DNA of 64,000 nt from Solirubrobacter pauli (lineage in GTDB: Bacteria > Actinomycetota > Thermoleophilia > Solirubrobacterales > Solirubrobacteraceae). Shown in pieces: positions 1 through 8,809 of this stretch. Location: assembly GCF_003633755.1 (NCBI RefSeq), contig NZ_RBIL01000001.1:231213-295212 (forward strand), given 5' to 3'. Below the pieces are notes generated by a model. The model had not been told where the DNA came from. It saw only the letters and a program-made list of their open reading frames with translations, and made no database searches. Position 1 is the stretch's first letter. Each line of letters starts with the position of its first letter. The position numbers and the translations under genes were made by a program.

Positions 1-1063
1 TGTCGGCCTTCTCCTCGATCTCCGTGACCTTCGCGTCGTACGGGGTCATCACCACGTCGGCGATGTCCACGTAGTCCTGCCACGGGATCGGCTCCGTGCG
101 CTGGACGCTCATGAAGCCGTCCTGCTCGAACGTCAGCGTGAGGTCCGCGCCACCGTTGACGGCGAGGTCGTAGCCGCCGTCCTCACGGGTCGCGGTGTAG
201 CCGAGCTCGGAGTGGTCGAGCACGGTGACGCGCGCGCCCTTCATCGGCGTCCCGTCGGCCTTGAGGACCTTGCCGCGGACGACCGCCACCTGCTTGTCGG
301 CGATCGTGCTGGGCTTGACCTCCTTCTGGATCGGGTTGCTGCCCGTGTAGAGGAACTCGGTGCCGTCGGCGACCGTGGTCGGCTTGCTCGGCTCGGGCGC
401 GGGGGCGACGTCGGCCGGGTCCGCGGCGGGGGTGAGCGGGGGCTCAGGGAAGTCGGGGGTCGGGGTGGCCGTGACCGTCGGGGTCACGGTGGCGGTCGCC
501 GTGGCGGTGGCGGTGGCGGTGGCCGTTGCGGTGGCCGTGGGCGTCGCGGAGGCGGTGGCCGTCGCGGTGGCGGTCGGGCCCGGGTTCGGGTTCGGGTTCG
601 GCGCCGGCTGCGGGACGGGCTGCGGCGCCGGGCCGGGAGCCGGCGTGGGCTGCGGGCCGGTGCGCACGGTGATCTCGCCCGAGGCGCGGCAGTTGTTCTT
701 CTCGTTGCGCTCGCGGACCTTGTTCTTCGGGTCCGCGCAGGCGATCACGCGGTACGTACCCGCGGGCACCGTGAGCGTGTACGTCGCCGCCGCGCTCTTC
801 CTGGCGGCCAGCGCCTTGACCGACCCGCTGGTGAGCGCGCGGTCGTCCTTGCTCGGCTTCGCGTCCTTCGAGAGCGTGAGCGCGACCTGCGACGCCTTGG
901 CCTTCGCGGGACCGGCGTTCTTCACGGTGACCGTCGCGGAGCCCGCGTCGGCCTGCAGCTTGGCGACCGACAGGTCGGGCCGAGCGGGTGCAGCGTATGC
1001 CGGGCTCGCGAGCAGCGCGAACCCAGCGGCAAGCATCACGCTTGCGCGAGGGAAGATCTTCAA
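1..1063 (-). CDS. N-terminal part of a large exported CARDB/RHS-like surface protein (cut by window edge)
   Basis: The reading frame runs off the left edge, so only about 354 N-terminal residues are seen. It starts with a signal peptide (MKIFPRASVMLAAGF, cleavage near AYA-A) from a TTG at 1063; the downstream in-frame GTG/ATG would leave a shorter n-region. Residues about 28-125 look like a CARDB adhesion domain. A Pro-rich then (TA)n linker follows, and a carboxypeptidase-regulatory-like beta domain (VVRGKVLKADG, then VTVLDHSELGYTATR) occupies the end. Known giant RHS/teneurin-like proteins carry this last domain just before YD repeats, so the missing part may be RHS repeats; that is inference. 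It is divergent from the small exported gene at 1228. Confidence 0.75.
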   Translation of the reverse strand, partial: MKIFPRASVMLAAGFALLASPAYAAPARPDLSVAKLQADAGSATVTVKNAGPAKAKASQVALTLSKDAKPSKDDRALTSGSVKALAARKSAAATYTLTVPAGTYRVIACADPKNKVRERNEKNNCRASGEITVRTGPQPTPAPGPAPQPVPQPAPNPNPNPGPTATATATASATPTATATATATATATATATVTPTVTATPTPDFPEPPLTPAADPADVAPAPEPSKPTTVADGTEFLYTGSNPIQKEVKPSTIADKQVAVVRGKVLKADGTPMKGARVTVLDHSELGYTATREDGGYDLAVNGGADLTLTFEQDGFMSVQRTEPIPWQDYVDIADVVMTPYDAKVTEIEEKAD

Positions 1064-1227
1064 GGCGGCGTCCGTACCTTTATTGCGATTCCTGGGGAGT
1101 GCCGACAGGCTCCCGGAGCGGACCGCCACGTTACGGGCGGTTACCCACACACCCACAGCGCGGGGACCACCACACCGGCGGTGCGGGAATCACGCCGATC
1201 GAAGGATGTACGTGCGACCCTGTGGCG

Positions 1228-1605
1228 ATGCGCCGTACCCTCGTCCTCGCCCTCGCCCTGCTGACCCTGTGCGCGCCGGGCGTCGCCCTCGCCGCCGGCT
1301 CCTCCTACGTCCGCGACCCGTTGTCGGACCGCCTGGCGCAGAAGCCCAAGACGCTCGCCTTCCGCGACGTGGACCTCACGAGCCTGCGCTGGAAGCACTG
1401 GGGCTGGAGCAAGGCGATCGGCCGCGGCACGGCCAGCGTCCTGCTGTGCGAGCCCAGCTGCGCCGAAGGCCGCCGCGTCCGCGGCAAGGTCCGCGTCGTC
1501 CTGCGCAAGCGCGTGGCCGAGGGCGACCGCCGTGTCTACCAGTGCATCGAGGCCCGCATCACGGGCGTGCCGAAGGCCTACTCGAAGATCAGCTGGCAGT
1601 GCTGA
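1228..1605 (+). CDS. Small exported protein, 125 aa
   Basis: ATG at 1228 opens a clear signal peptide (MRRTLVLALALLTLCAPG, cleavage near ALA-A), followed by a basic mature domain with cysteines in CEPSC, in QCIEA and at the C-terminus (WQC). Paired cysteines fit an extracytoplasmic disulfide-stabilised fold. A longer frame extends upstream to 988, but the stretch before 1228 is the leader of the divergent gene, so the signal-peptide ATG is preferred. I do not recognise the family. It converges on the DUF6602 gene with 12 bases between the stop codons. Confidence 0.7.
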   Translation: MRRTLVLALALLTLCAPGVALAAGSSYVRDPLSDRLAQKPKTLAFRDVDLTSLRWKHWGWSKAIGRGTASVLLCEPSCAEGRRVRGKVRVVLRKRVAEGDRRVYQCIEARITGVPKAYSKISWQC

Positions 1606-1617
1606 GCACGTCGATCC

Positions 1618-2334
1618 TCACTCAGGCGGTTCGGCTTCGGGCCTGATCGGCACGATGTCGTCGATGCGAGCGCCTTCCTCGAGGTCAGCGCTGTCGACGT
1701 ACCCGCGAAGGTTGAGGCTCGGCGGGGTGTAGTACTGCACGGCGTCGAGGAGGAACGCGTAGAACCAAAGGAAGCTGTCGTGCCCGTAGTCCAGCCGGCA
1801 CGCGGTGAGCGCGTCCTGCGGGTAGTTCTGCAGCACGGCGGCGTCCTCGCGTGGCGATCAGGCGGTGGTGAACTGGTCGACGACGAACAGAGCATTCGTG
1901 CGGTCCATCTCGGGCAGCGCCTGGTTCGCTCGCACAAACGCTCGGAACAGCGCCCTGCTGCTGGTCTCGGCGCCCGACGCGCCGCGCTCGACCGCGTCCT
2001 CGACCAGCGCGCTCGTCAGCGTCGACTTGACCTCGATGGCAGCGAGCACGCTCTCCACCGGGTGCACCCCGAGTCGCCCGGCCGTGACGAACGCCGGCGA
2101 CACGTCCGAGTCGACGATCAGCAGATCCTGCTGACCACTCTCCTCACCGCGGTCGTTGATCACCACGCCGCTGGACAGCGACATGCGCTGCGGCAGGTGC
2201 GGCGCGAGCGCTGCGGCGAGGTCCTCCTCCCGCATCTCGCCCTTGGTCAGCGCGTGCCGGACCGCGTCGGACCGGAGCACGCCGGCGCGGAGGTTCGCCG
2301 ACAGGGCTCGCATGGAGTTCTGAAAGGCAGACAC
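1618..2334 (-). pseudogene. DUF6602-type (PD-(D/E)XK-like) gene with an in-frame TGA
   Basis: From GTG 2334 the frame encodes a DUF6602-like protein: the FQNSMRALSANL N-terminus, a GQQDLLIVDS strand carrying an Asp, and an AAIEVKSTL strand with the E-x-K of PD-(D/E)XK nucleases. It reaches ...VVDQFTTA and meets TGA at 1858-1860. The same frame then continues without another stop for 80 codons (SPREDAAVLQNYPQ ... PIRPEAEPPE) to 1618, and this tail has normal coding character (WFYAFLLDAVQYY). One base change (TGG to TGA) would explain the break. It may be a true nonsense mutation, a sequencing error, or a short functional 158-aa protein plus dead tail. It lies 50 bases downstream of the sugar kinase gene. 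Confidence 0.65.
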
Positions 2335-2384
2335 CGATCGCGGTCGTTCCCTCCGTGGGAGCGGAACAAACGGCCGATCGCCGG

Positions 2385-3284
2385 TCAGGTGAAGCGCACG
2401 TCGACCGCCGCGGCGAGCTCGCGGGCGCGAGCGGGGTCGAAGACCGCCGCGCCCGGGACCTCGGCGGCGGCGGCCGCGGCTCCGACGGCCAGCGCGACCG
2501 CGGCGGGCCAGTCGGCGCCGGTGTCGCGGGCGGCCACGAGCGCGCCGAGGGTCACGTCGCCGCAACCGACCGGGTAGCGGCCACGGGTCGGCGGGGTGGC
2601 GCGCAGGACGACGCCGTTCGCCGCCAGCTCGAGCCCCGCGGCGCCGCGGGTGATGCACGCGACGCCCTGCGCGGGGCGCAAGGCGCGGACGTCGACGTCC
2701 GCGCCGAGCAGGCCGTGCGCCTCGTGCTCGTTGATCTTCACGAGGTCCGGCATCACGCGCACGCCGGCGGCGAGGGCCTCCCCGCTGCCGTCCAGGGCGA
2801 CTGAGGCACCGGCCGCACGGGCCGCTTCGAGGAGGACGGCGGCGCCGTCGACGGGCGCGCCCGGCGGCAGCGAGCCGGACAGGGTCACCCAGCTCGCGCC
2901 GGTGGCGGCGTCGCGCACCGCGTCCACGAGCGCGTCCCACTCGGCCGCGGCGATGGGTGGCGCGCCCTCGTAGAACTCCGTCAGGTCCTGGCCCTCGCCC
3001 GCGACGGAGACGCAGATGCGCGGCTCCGCGTCGGTCGGGACGCGGCGGACCTCGAGGCCGGCGGCCTCGAGCTGCGTCTCGATCCACGCGCCGTTCGCGC
3101 CGCCGAGCGGGGCGACGGCGCGGACCGGCGTACCGAGCTGCGCGGCCGCTCGCGCGGCGTTGAGGCCCTTGCCACCGGCGACCGCGACGACCTCGTGCGG
3201 GCGGTGGATCCGCCCCACCACGACGGGCCCGCTCACCCGGTGCAGCCGGTCGACCGCCGGGGTCGGCGAGATGCAGACGATCAT
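2385..3284 (-). CDS. PfkB-family sugar (phosphate) kinase, 1-phosphofructokinase/tagatose-6-P kinase type
   Basis: A 299-aa ribokinase-fold protein that phosphorylates a sugar or sugar phosphate with ATP in the cytoplasm. It begins with the FruK/LacC-type strand MIVCISPTPAVDR and has the first PfkB signature as AGGKGLNAARAAAQLG near residue 37. The second signature is YPVGCGDVTLGAL near residue 240, with the catalytic Asp kept although the usual GAGDSF is changed to GCGDVT. Length is normal for the family. No PTS or transporter gene is adjacent, so the substrate cannot be told from context. Being upstream of the DUF6602 gene on the same strand, it could share a transcript. Confidence 0.85.
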   Translation of the reverse strand: MIVCISPTPAVDRLHRVSGPVVVGRIHRPHEVVAVAGGKGLNAARAAAQLGTPVRAVAPLGGANGAWIETQLEAAGLEVRRVPTDAEPRICVSVAGEGQDLTEFYEGAPPIAAAEWDALVDAVRDAATGASWVTLSGSLPPGAPVDGAAVLLEAARAAGASVALDGSGEALAAGVRVMPDLVKINEHEAHGLLGADVDVRALRPAQGVACITRGAAGLELAANGVVLRATPPTRGRYPVGCGDVTLGALVAARDTGADWPAAVALAVGAAAAAAEVPGAAVFDPARARELAAAVDVRFT

Positions 3285-3306
3285 GCGGGCGGTGACGGTA
3301 GCGATC

Positions 3307-3334
3307 GGGCGCCGCGGCTCCAGCCGCGGCGCCC
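3307..3334 (-). terminator. Strong GC hairpin after the cupredoxin/Ig-repeat gene
   Basis: A perfect 13-bp inverted repeat (GGGCGCCGCGGCT / AGCCGCGGCGCCC) with a 2-base centre lies 9 bases past the stop of the 3343-8700 gene and before the kinase gene. No T-run follows, as is common in high-GC actinobacteria, so terminator function is inferred from position and stem strength. Confidence 0.6.
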
Positions 3335-3342
3335 GTGACCCC

Positions 3343-6300
3343 CTACGGGTTGGTCGTCGACAACGTGAACGTCAGCGTCTTCGCGTACGTGCCGGTGCGC
3401 AGCGGCTCGTCCGCGGCGATCCGCTGGCGGAACCCGATCGTGACCGCGTTCGAGACCGCCTGCGTCGGGAACGCCAGCACGCGCACCGGGCTCGCCCCGA
3501 CCGGCGCGAAGGCCGAGTCAGGCGTGGTGGCGTTGGTCGCCTTGACCTCCACCGGGTTCGTCAGCGCGAACGTCCCGTTCACCAGGCGGCCGGGACGCTG
3601 CGTGTCCGCGTCGACCACGGTCAGGTCCGCCGACTGCGCCGTGCTCGTCACCGTCGCCGGCACCGTGGCCAGGTAGTCGGCCGCGACGCCGGGGATGAAC
3701 GGCCCGAACGGCGTCGAGGTGCCGAGCGTGAGCGACAGCGCGGACGCGACCGTGCCGGTGATGGTGGTCTCCACCGAGGTCTCGGTGGGCGTGACGGTCG
3801 GGGTGACCGTCGGCGTCACGGTGGGCGTCACCGTCGGCGTGACCGTCGGCGTCACCGTCGGCGTCACCGTCGGCGTCACGGTGGGCGTCACCGTCGGCGT
3901 GACCGTCGGCGTCACGGTGGGCGTCACCGTCGGCGTGACGGTGGGCGTCACCGTGGGGGTGACCGTCGGCGTCACCGTCGGCGTCACGGTGGGCGTGACC
4001 GTCGGCGTCGGCGTCGGCTCCGCCTCACGCGTGAACGTGCGGCTCGCTGGCGTGGCGTCGACGTTGCCCGCCGCGTCCTTCGCGCGCACCCAGAACGTGT
4101 ACGAGCCGAGGGCGGTCAGCGTGACCTCACGCGGCGACGTGCACGCGACGTACGTCCCGGCGCCCGAGGGCGTGTCCAGGCGGCACTCGAACGTCGCACC
4201 GGCCTCGCTCGTGAACGCGAACGAGGCCGTGCCCGCCGTGACCGTGCCGGACGGGCCGCCGGTGATCGTCGTGTCCGGCGCGGTGGTGTCCACCGTGAAC
4301 GTCCGCGAGGCGGGCGTCGCGTCGAGGTTGCCGGCGGCATCCCGCGCACGGACGAGGAACGTGTACGCCCCGTCCGCCAGCGGGCCGACCGCGCGCGGCG
4401 ACGTGCACGCCACGTAGGTCCCGGTCGCCGCGCCCGGACCGTCCAGACGGCACTCGAACGTCGAGTTGGGCTTCGTCGAGCCGAACGAGAACGACGGCGA
4501 CGCGTCGTTCGTCGTCCCGGTCGGACCGGCGGTGAGCGACGTGTCCGGCACGGTCGTCTCGACCGTGAACGTGCGCGTGGCGGGCGTGGCGTCGACGTTG
4601 CCCGCCGCGTCCTTCGCGCGGACCGAGAACGTGTACTCGCCGTCGGCCAGCGGACCGACCACGCGCGGCGACGTGCATGCGACGTAGGTCCCCGTCGCCG
4701 CTCCCGGGCCGTCCAGGCGGCACTCGAACGAGGCACCCGCCTCGCTCGAGAACGCGAACGACGGCGACGCCGTGTTCACCGTGCCCGTCGGACCCGAGTC
4801 GATCGTGGTGTTCGGGGCCGTGGTGTCCACCGTGAACGTCCGCGTCGCGGGCGTCGGGTCGACGTTGCCGGCCGCGTCCTTGGCACGCACCGAGAACGTG
4901 TACTCACCGTTCGCCGTCGTCGTGTACGCCTGCGGCGACGTGCACGCGGCGTACGTGCCCGCCCCGGACGGCGTGTCCAGGCGGCACTCGAACGACGCAC
5001 CCGCCTCGCTGGAGAACCCGAACGACGCCGAGGTCGCGTTCGTCACACCGGACGGACCGCTCGCGATCGCCGTGTCCGGCGCCGTCGTGTCCACCGTGAA
5101 CGTCCGGGTCGCGGGCGTCGCGTCCACGTTCCCGACCGCGTCCTTCGCGCGCACCGAGAACGTGTACTCGCCGTCGGCCAGCGGACCGACCGCACGCGGC
5201 GACGCGCACGCCGCGTAGGTCCCGGTCGCCGAGCCGGGCCCGTCCAGGCGGCACTCGAACGTGGCACCCGCCTCGCTCGAGAACGTGAACGACGCCGAAG
5301 TGGTGTTGACCACGCCGCTCGGCCCGGCCGAGATCGTCGTGTCCGGCGCGACCGTGTCCACCGTGAACGTCCGCGTCGCGGGCGTCGGGTCGACGTTGCC
5401 GGCCGCGTCCTTGGCACGCACCGAGAACGTGTACTCACCGTTCGCCGTCGTCGTGTACGCCTGCGGCGACGTGCACGCGGCGTACGCGCCCGCCCCGGAC
5501 GGCGTGTCCAGGCGGCACTCGAACGACGCACCCGCCTCGCTGGAGAACCCGAACGACGCCGACGTCGTGCCGACCGTGCCCGACGGGCCCGAGTCGATCG
5601 TCGTGTTCGGCGCAGCCGTGTCCACCGTGAACGTGCGGCTGGCCGGAGTGGTGTCCACGTTGCCCGCGGCGTCCTTCGCCCGGACCAGGAACGTGTACGC
5701 CCCGTCCGCCAGCGGGCCGACCGCGCGCGGCGAGGTGCACGCGACGTACGTGCCCGTCGCGGCGCCCGGGCCGTCCAGGCGGCACTCGAACGTCGAGCCG
5801 GCCTTCGTCGAGTCGAACGCGAACGAGGGCGACGCGTTGCTGGTCGCGCCCGTCGGGCCGCTCGTGACCGACGTGTCCGGCAGCGACGTCTCGACCGTGA
5901 ACGTCCGCGAGGCCGGCGAGCCGTCCACGTTGCCCGCGGCGTCGATCGCCCGCACGAGGAGCGTGTACGTCCCGTCGTTGAGCGGACCGACCGTGCGCGG
6001 CGACGTGCACGCGGCGTAGGTGCCGGTCGCCGTGCCGGGGCCGTCCAGGCGGCACTCGAACGTCGAGCCGGACTCGCTCGAGGAGAACGCGAACGCCGGC
6101 GAAGCGGTGTTCACGGTGCCCGTCGGGCCGGAGTCGATGGTCGTGTTCGGCGCGGCGGTGTCCACGGTGAATGTGCGCGTGGCGGGCGTCGGGTCGACGT
6201 TGCCGGCCGCGTCCTTCGCGCGGACCGAGAACGTGTACTGCCCGTTCGCGGTCGTCGTGTAGGCCTGCGGGGAGGTGCAGGTCGCGTAGGTGCCGGAGCC

Positions 6301-8700
6301 GGACGGCGTGTCCAGGCGGCACTCGAAGGAGGCACCCGCCTCGCTCGTGAAGCCGAAGGACGCCGACGTCGCGTTCGTCAGCCCCGACGGACCGCTCACG
6401 ATCGTCGTGTCCGGCGCGGCCGTGTCGACCGTGAACGTGCGGCTCGCCGGCGTGGCGTCCACGTTGCCCGCCGCGTCGGTCGCGCGCACGAGGAACGTGT
6501 AGGCGCCGTCGGCGAGCGAGCCGAGGATGCGCGGGGACGTGCAGGTCTGGTAGCTGCCGGTCGCGCCGCCGGGGCCGTCGAGACGGCACTCGAACGTCGA
6601 GCCCGACTCGCTGGACGAGAACGTCAGCAGCGGCGAGCTGGTGCTCACCGTGCCCGTCGGCCCCGAGTCGATCGTCGTGTTCGGCGCGGTGGTGTCGACC
6701 GTGAACGCGCGCGTCGCGGGCGTCGCGTCGACGTTGCCGGCCGCGTCGGTCGCGCGCACCGAGAAGGTGTAGGCGCCGTTGGCGGTCGTCGTGTACGTCT
6801 GCGGCGACGTGCACGCGGCGTAGGTCCCGTTGCCGGACGGCGTGTCCAGGCGGCACTCGAAGGTCGAGCCGGCCTTGGTGGACGTGAACGAGAACGCGGC
6901 CGAGGTGCCGTTGACGAGGCCCTGGGGACCGGCGGTGATCGCCGTGTCGGGCGCGCTCGTCTCAACGGTGAACGTCCGCGAGGCGGGCGTCGTGTCCACG
7001 TTGCCGGCGGCGTCGACCGCGCGCACGAGGAACGTGTAGCTCCCGTCCGCCAGCGGGCCGACCTGACGCGGCGTGGTGCAGGCCACGTACGTCCCGGTCG
7101 CCGTGCCCGGGCCGTCGAGGCGGCACTGGAAGGTCGCGCTCGAGTCGGGCGAGGAGAAGCCGAACGACGGCGACGTCGTGTTGACCGTGCCCGAGGGCCC
7201 GCTGGAGATCGTCGTGTCCGGCGCGACCGTGTCCACCGTGAAGGTGCGCGACGCGGGCGACGCGTCGACGTTGCCCGCCGGGTCCTTCGCCCGCACGAGG
7301 AACGTGTACTGCCCGTTCGCGGTGGTGGTGTAGCTCTGCGGCGACGTGCACGCGCCGTAGGTGCCCGCGCCCGAGGGCGTGTCCAGCCGGCACTCGTACG
7401 TGACGTTCATCTCGTCGGAGGAGAACAGGAAGGCCTGCGAGGTCGTCGCGACCGTGCCGCTCGGTCCGCCGTTGATGGTCGTGTCCGGTGGCCCGGTGTC
7501 GACCGTGAAGCTGCGTGTCGCGGGCGTCGGATCCGGGTTCCCGCTCGGGTAGACCGCGCGCACCGAGAACGTGTAGGCGCCGTTGGTGGAGACCGCGTAG
7601 GCGCGCGGGGACGTGCAGGCCGTCCACGCGCCGGCGCCCGACGGCATGTCGAGCTTGCACTCGAAGGTCGCCCCCGACTGCGGTGACGTGAAGCTGAAGC
7701 TCGCGGAGGTCTGGTTCGTCGGCCCGCTCGGTCCGGACGTGATCGACGTGTCCGGCGGATCGGGGGTCGCGGTCGGCGTCGGGGTCGGCGCCGCTTCGAC
7801 GACCACCGAGCCCGTCATGTCCGGATGGACGCCGCAGACGAACGCGTAGGTTCCGGGCGTGGAGAAGGTGCACTCGCCGGACCATCCCGACGGCTGCGCG
7901 AAGCTGGGCAGCGGCGGGGCCTGCGTGATCACCACACCGGTCTTCTGCACGCACGACGTGGGCGCGCGCGAGAACACGACGTTGTGCGACGAGCTGCCCG
8001 TCGGGTAGCTGAAGTCGACGGTCGCGCCGGCGGTGACCGTGACGCTGTTGTCGGTCGGGTCGCTGCTCGACACGTCCTGCCACCGGAAGACCGAGCCGCT
8101 CGTGTCGATCGCCCGGATGCCCGGGCGCGACGGCGGGGTGGCCGTCGCCGTCGGCGTGGCGGTGGGGGTCGTCGTCGGCGTGGCCGTCGGCGTCGTGGTC
8201 GGCGTGGGGGTCGGCGTCGCCGTGCCGGTCACCTCGACCGTGCCCGTCATCCAGTCGTGGGCCTGGCAGTAGAACGAGTAGGTCCCGGGCGCGCTGAACG
8301 TGCACGTCCCCGTCCACGGGCCGCCGACCGGGTAGTCCGGCAGCGGCGCGGTCGTGTTCCCGTCCATCGGGTTCCCGGACGTCTGGGTGCACGAGGTGGG
8401 CTGCGCGCCCGTGAACACGGCGTTGTGCGGAGCGACGCCGCTGGGTGCCTCGAACGTGACGCGCTCGCCCGCGGCGATCGTCACCTCGTTGTCGTCAACG
8501 TCCCCGGCGGCGTCCTGGAAGTAGTAGTCGTGCGCGACGAACGCGGCGTCGGCGTACGCCGACGCGGGGAACGTGACCTTGGCCGCGGGGGCGGCGGCCG
8601 GAGCCGGGGCAGGCTGCGGCGCGGCTGCCGACGCCCACGTCGGAACCACGATCAACGCCACGAGCAGGCATGCCAACCATGGCAGCGCCGACTTCCTCAT
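3343..8700 (-). CDS. Giant exported protein: two cupredoxin domains, 14 Ig-like repeats, (TPTV)n linker, shared C-terminal domain
   Basis: A 1785-aa secreted protein. ATG 8700 is preferred over TTG 8703 because GGGGGAG lies about 7 bases upstream. After the signal peptide (MRKSALPWLACLL) come two plastocyanin-like domains, each with a full type 1 copper set: PHNAVF, then FYCQAHDWM (His, Cys, His, Met); and SHNVVF, then FVCGVHPDM. These are joined by TPTPT linkers. Fourteen tandem Ig-like repeats of about 85 aa follow (PDTTI..GPSG ... FECRLD ... CTSP ... YTF.VRA.DAAGNVD), each with a Cys pair, then about 18 TPTV units. The last ~150 residues form a domain ending LRTGTYAKTLTFTLSTTNP, nearly the same as the end of the protein at 22849-27252. 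No TM anchor or LPXTG is visible. Likely an extended surface or matrix protein with electron-transfer or copper-binding heads; role unknown. Confidence 0.85.
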   Translation of the reverse strand: MRKSALPWLACLLVALIVVPTWASAAAPQPAPAPAAAPAAKVTFPASAYADAAFVAHDYYFQDAAGDVDDNEVTIAAGERVTFEAPSGVAPHNAVFTGAQPTSCTQTSGNPMDGNTTAPLPDYPVGGPWTGTCTFSAPGTYSFYCQAHDWMTGTVEVTGTATPTPTPTTTPTATPTTTPTATPTATATPPSRPGIRAIDTSGSVFRWQDVSSSDPTDNSVTVTAGATVDFSYPTGSSSHNVVFSRAPTSCVQKTGVVITQAPPLPSFAQPSGWSGECTFSTPGTYAFVCGVHPDMTGSVVVEAAPTPTPTATPDPPDTSITSGPSGPTNQTSASFSFTSPQSGATFECKLDMPSGAGAWTACTSPRAYAVSTNGAYTFSVRAVYPSGNPDPTPATRSFTVDTGPPDTTINGGPSGTVATTSQAFLFSSDEMNVTYECRLDTPSGAGTYGACTSPQSYTTTANGQYTFLVRAKDPAGNVDASPASRTFTVDTVAPDTTISSGPSGTVNTTSPSFGFSSPDSSATFQCRLDGPGTATGTYVACTTPRQVGPLADGSYTFLVRAVDAAGNVDTTPASRTFTVETSAPDTAITAGPQGLVNGTSAAFSFTSTKAGSTFECRLDTPSGNGTYAACTSPQTYTTTANGAYTFSVRATDAAGNVDATPATRAFTVDTTAPNTTIDSGPTGTVSTSSPLLTFSSSESGSTFECRLDGPGGATGSYQTCTSPRILGSLADGAYTFLVRATDAAGNVDATPASRTFTVDTAAPDTTIVSGPSGLTNATSASFGFTSEAGASFECRLDTPSGSGTYATCTSPQAYTTTANGQYTFSVRAKDAAGNVDPTPATRTFTVDTAAPNTTIDSGPTGTVNTASPAFAFSSSESGSTFECRLDGPGTATGTYAACTSPRTVGPLNDGTYTLLVRAIDAAGNVDGSPASRTFTVETSLPDTSVTSGPTGATSNASPSFAFDSTKAGSTFECRLDGPGAATGTYVACTSPRAVGPLADGAYTFLVRAKDAAGNVDTTPASRTFTVDTAAPNTTIDSGPSGTVGTTSASFGFSSEAGASFECRLDTPSGAGAYAACTSPQAYTTTANGEYTFSVRAKDAAGNVDPTPATRTFTVDTVAPDTTISAGPSGVVNTTSASFTFSSEAGATFECRLDGPGSATGTYAACASPRAVGPLADGEYTFSVRAKDAVGNVDATPATRTFTVDTTAPDTAIASGPSGVTNATSASFGFSSEAGASFECRLDTPSGAGTYAACTSPQAYTTTANGEYTFSVRAKDAAGNVDPTPATRTFTVDTTAPNTTIDSGPTGTVNTASPSFAFSSEAGASFECRLDGPGAATGTYVACTSPRVVGPLADGEYTFSVRAKDAAGNVDATPATRTFTVETTVPDTSLTAGPTGTTNDASPSFSFGSTKPNSTFECRLDGPGAATGTYVACTSPRAVGPLADGAYTFLVRARDAAGNLDATPASRTFTVDTTAPDTTITGGPSGTVTAGTASFAFTSEAGATFECRLDTPSGAGTYVACTSPREVTLTALGSYTFWVRAKDAAGNVDATPASRTFTREAEPTPTPTVTPTVTPTVTPTVTPTVTPTVTPTVTPTVTPTVTPTVTPTVTPTVTPTVTPTVTPTVTPTVTPTVTPTVTPTETSVETTITGTVASALSLTLGTSTPFGPFIPGVAADYLATVPATVTSTAQSADLTVVDADTQRPGRLVNGTFALTNPVEVKATNATTPDSAFAPVGASPVRVLAFPTQAVSNAVTIGFRQRIAADEPLRTGTYAKTLTFTLSTTNP
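3786..4017 (-). repeat. 12-bp tandem repeats encoding (TPTV)n
   Basis: About 18 imperfect copies of a 12-base unit (GGCGTSACSGTS on the plus strand) encode the Thr-Pro linker between the Ig-like repeats and the C-terminal domain. The near identity makes this a probable site of copy-number change and of assembly collapse. Confidence 0.85.
4026..7756 (-). repeat. Array of 14 Ig-like coding repeats (~255 bp each)
   Basis: Fourteen tandem in-frame units, each opening with P(D/N)T(T/S)(I/V/L) and GP(S/T)G and closing with RTFTV(D/E)T. They fall into two interleaved subtypes: one with GPGxATGTY and PRxVGPLxDGxYTF, the other with TPSGxGTY and PQxYTTTANGxYTF. Long stretches are near identical at DNA level, for example around 4860-4990 and 5390-5530, implying recent duplication or gene conversion. 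Confidence 0.85.
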
Positions 8701-8739
8701 CAACTTCTCCCCCTCGTACTTCTGCGAACCGGAGGCGTA

Positions 8740-8769
8740 AGCCTAAGCCGATGGGCAAGCCGAAGTCAA
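8740..8769 (-). promoter_or_regulatory. Candidate sigma70-type promoter for the cupredoxin/Ig gene
   Basis: On the minus strand TTGACT (8769-8764) is followed after 18 bases by TAGGCT (8745-8740), about 40 bases before the ATG at 8700. It lies in the only gap between this gene and the upstream desulfurase gene. The -10 match is moderate. Confidence 0.4.
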
Positions 8770-8809
8770 TAAGTTGCTCACCAAAACATATTGATGAGGC
8801 GCGTTCGGG

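Noticed and set aside
212..1646. Long plus-strand frames over the left edge, including a Val/Ala/Gly-rich one.
   Set aside because: Antisense to the CARDB/RHS-like gene; the repeats come from its (TA)n linker. Only the 1228-1605 part of one frame is accepted.
3786..4017. CRISPR array suggested by tandem repeats.
   Set aside because: Units are 12 bases without spacers and encode an in-frame Thr-Pro-Thr-Val linker. No CRISPR or cas gene was seen in the window.
3016..7686. A 1556-aa plus-strand open frame, very rich in Arg and Gly.
   Set aside because: It is the antisense shadow of the Ig-repeat gene; composition is Arg/Val/Gly nonsense and its periodicity only mirrors the coding repeats.
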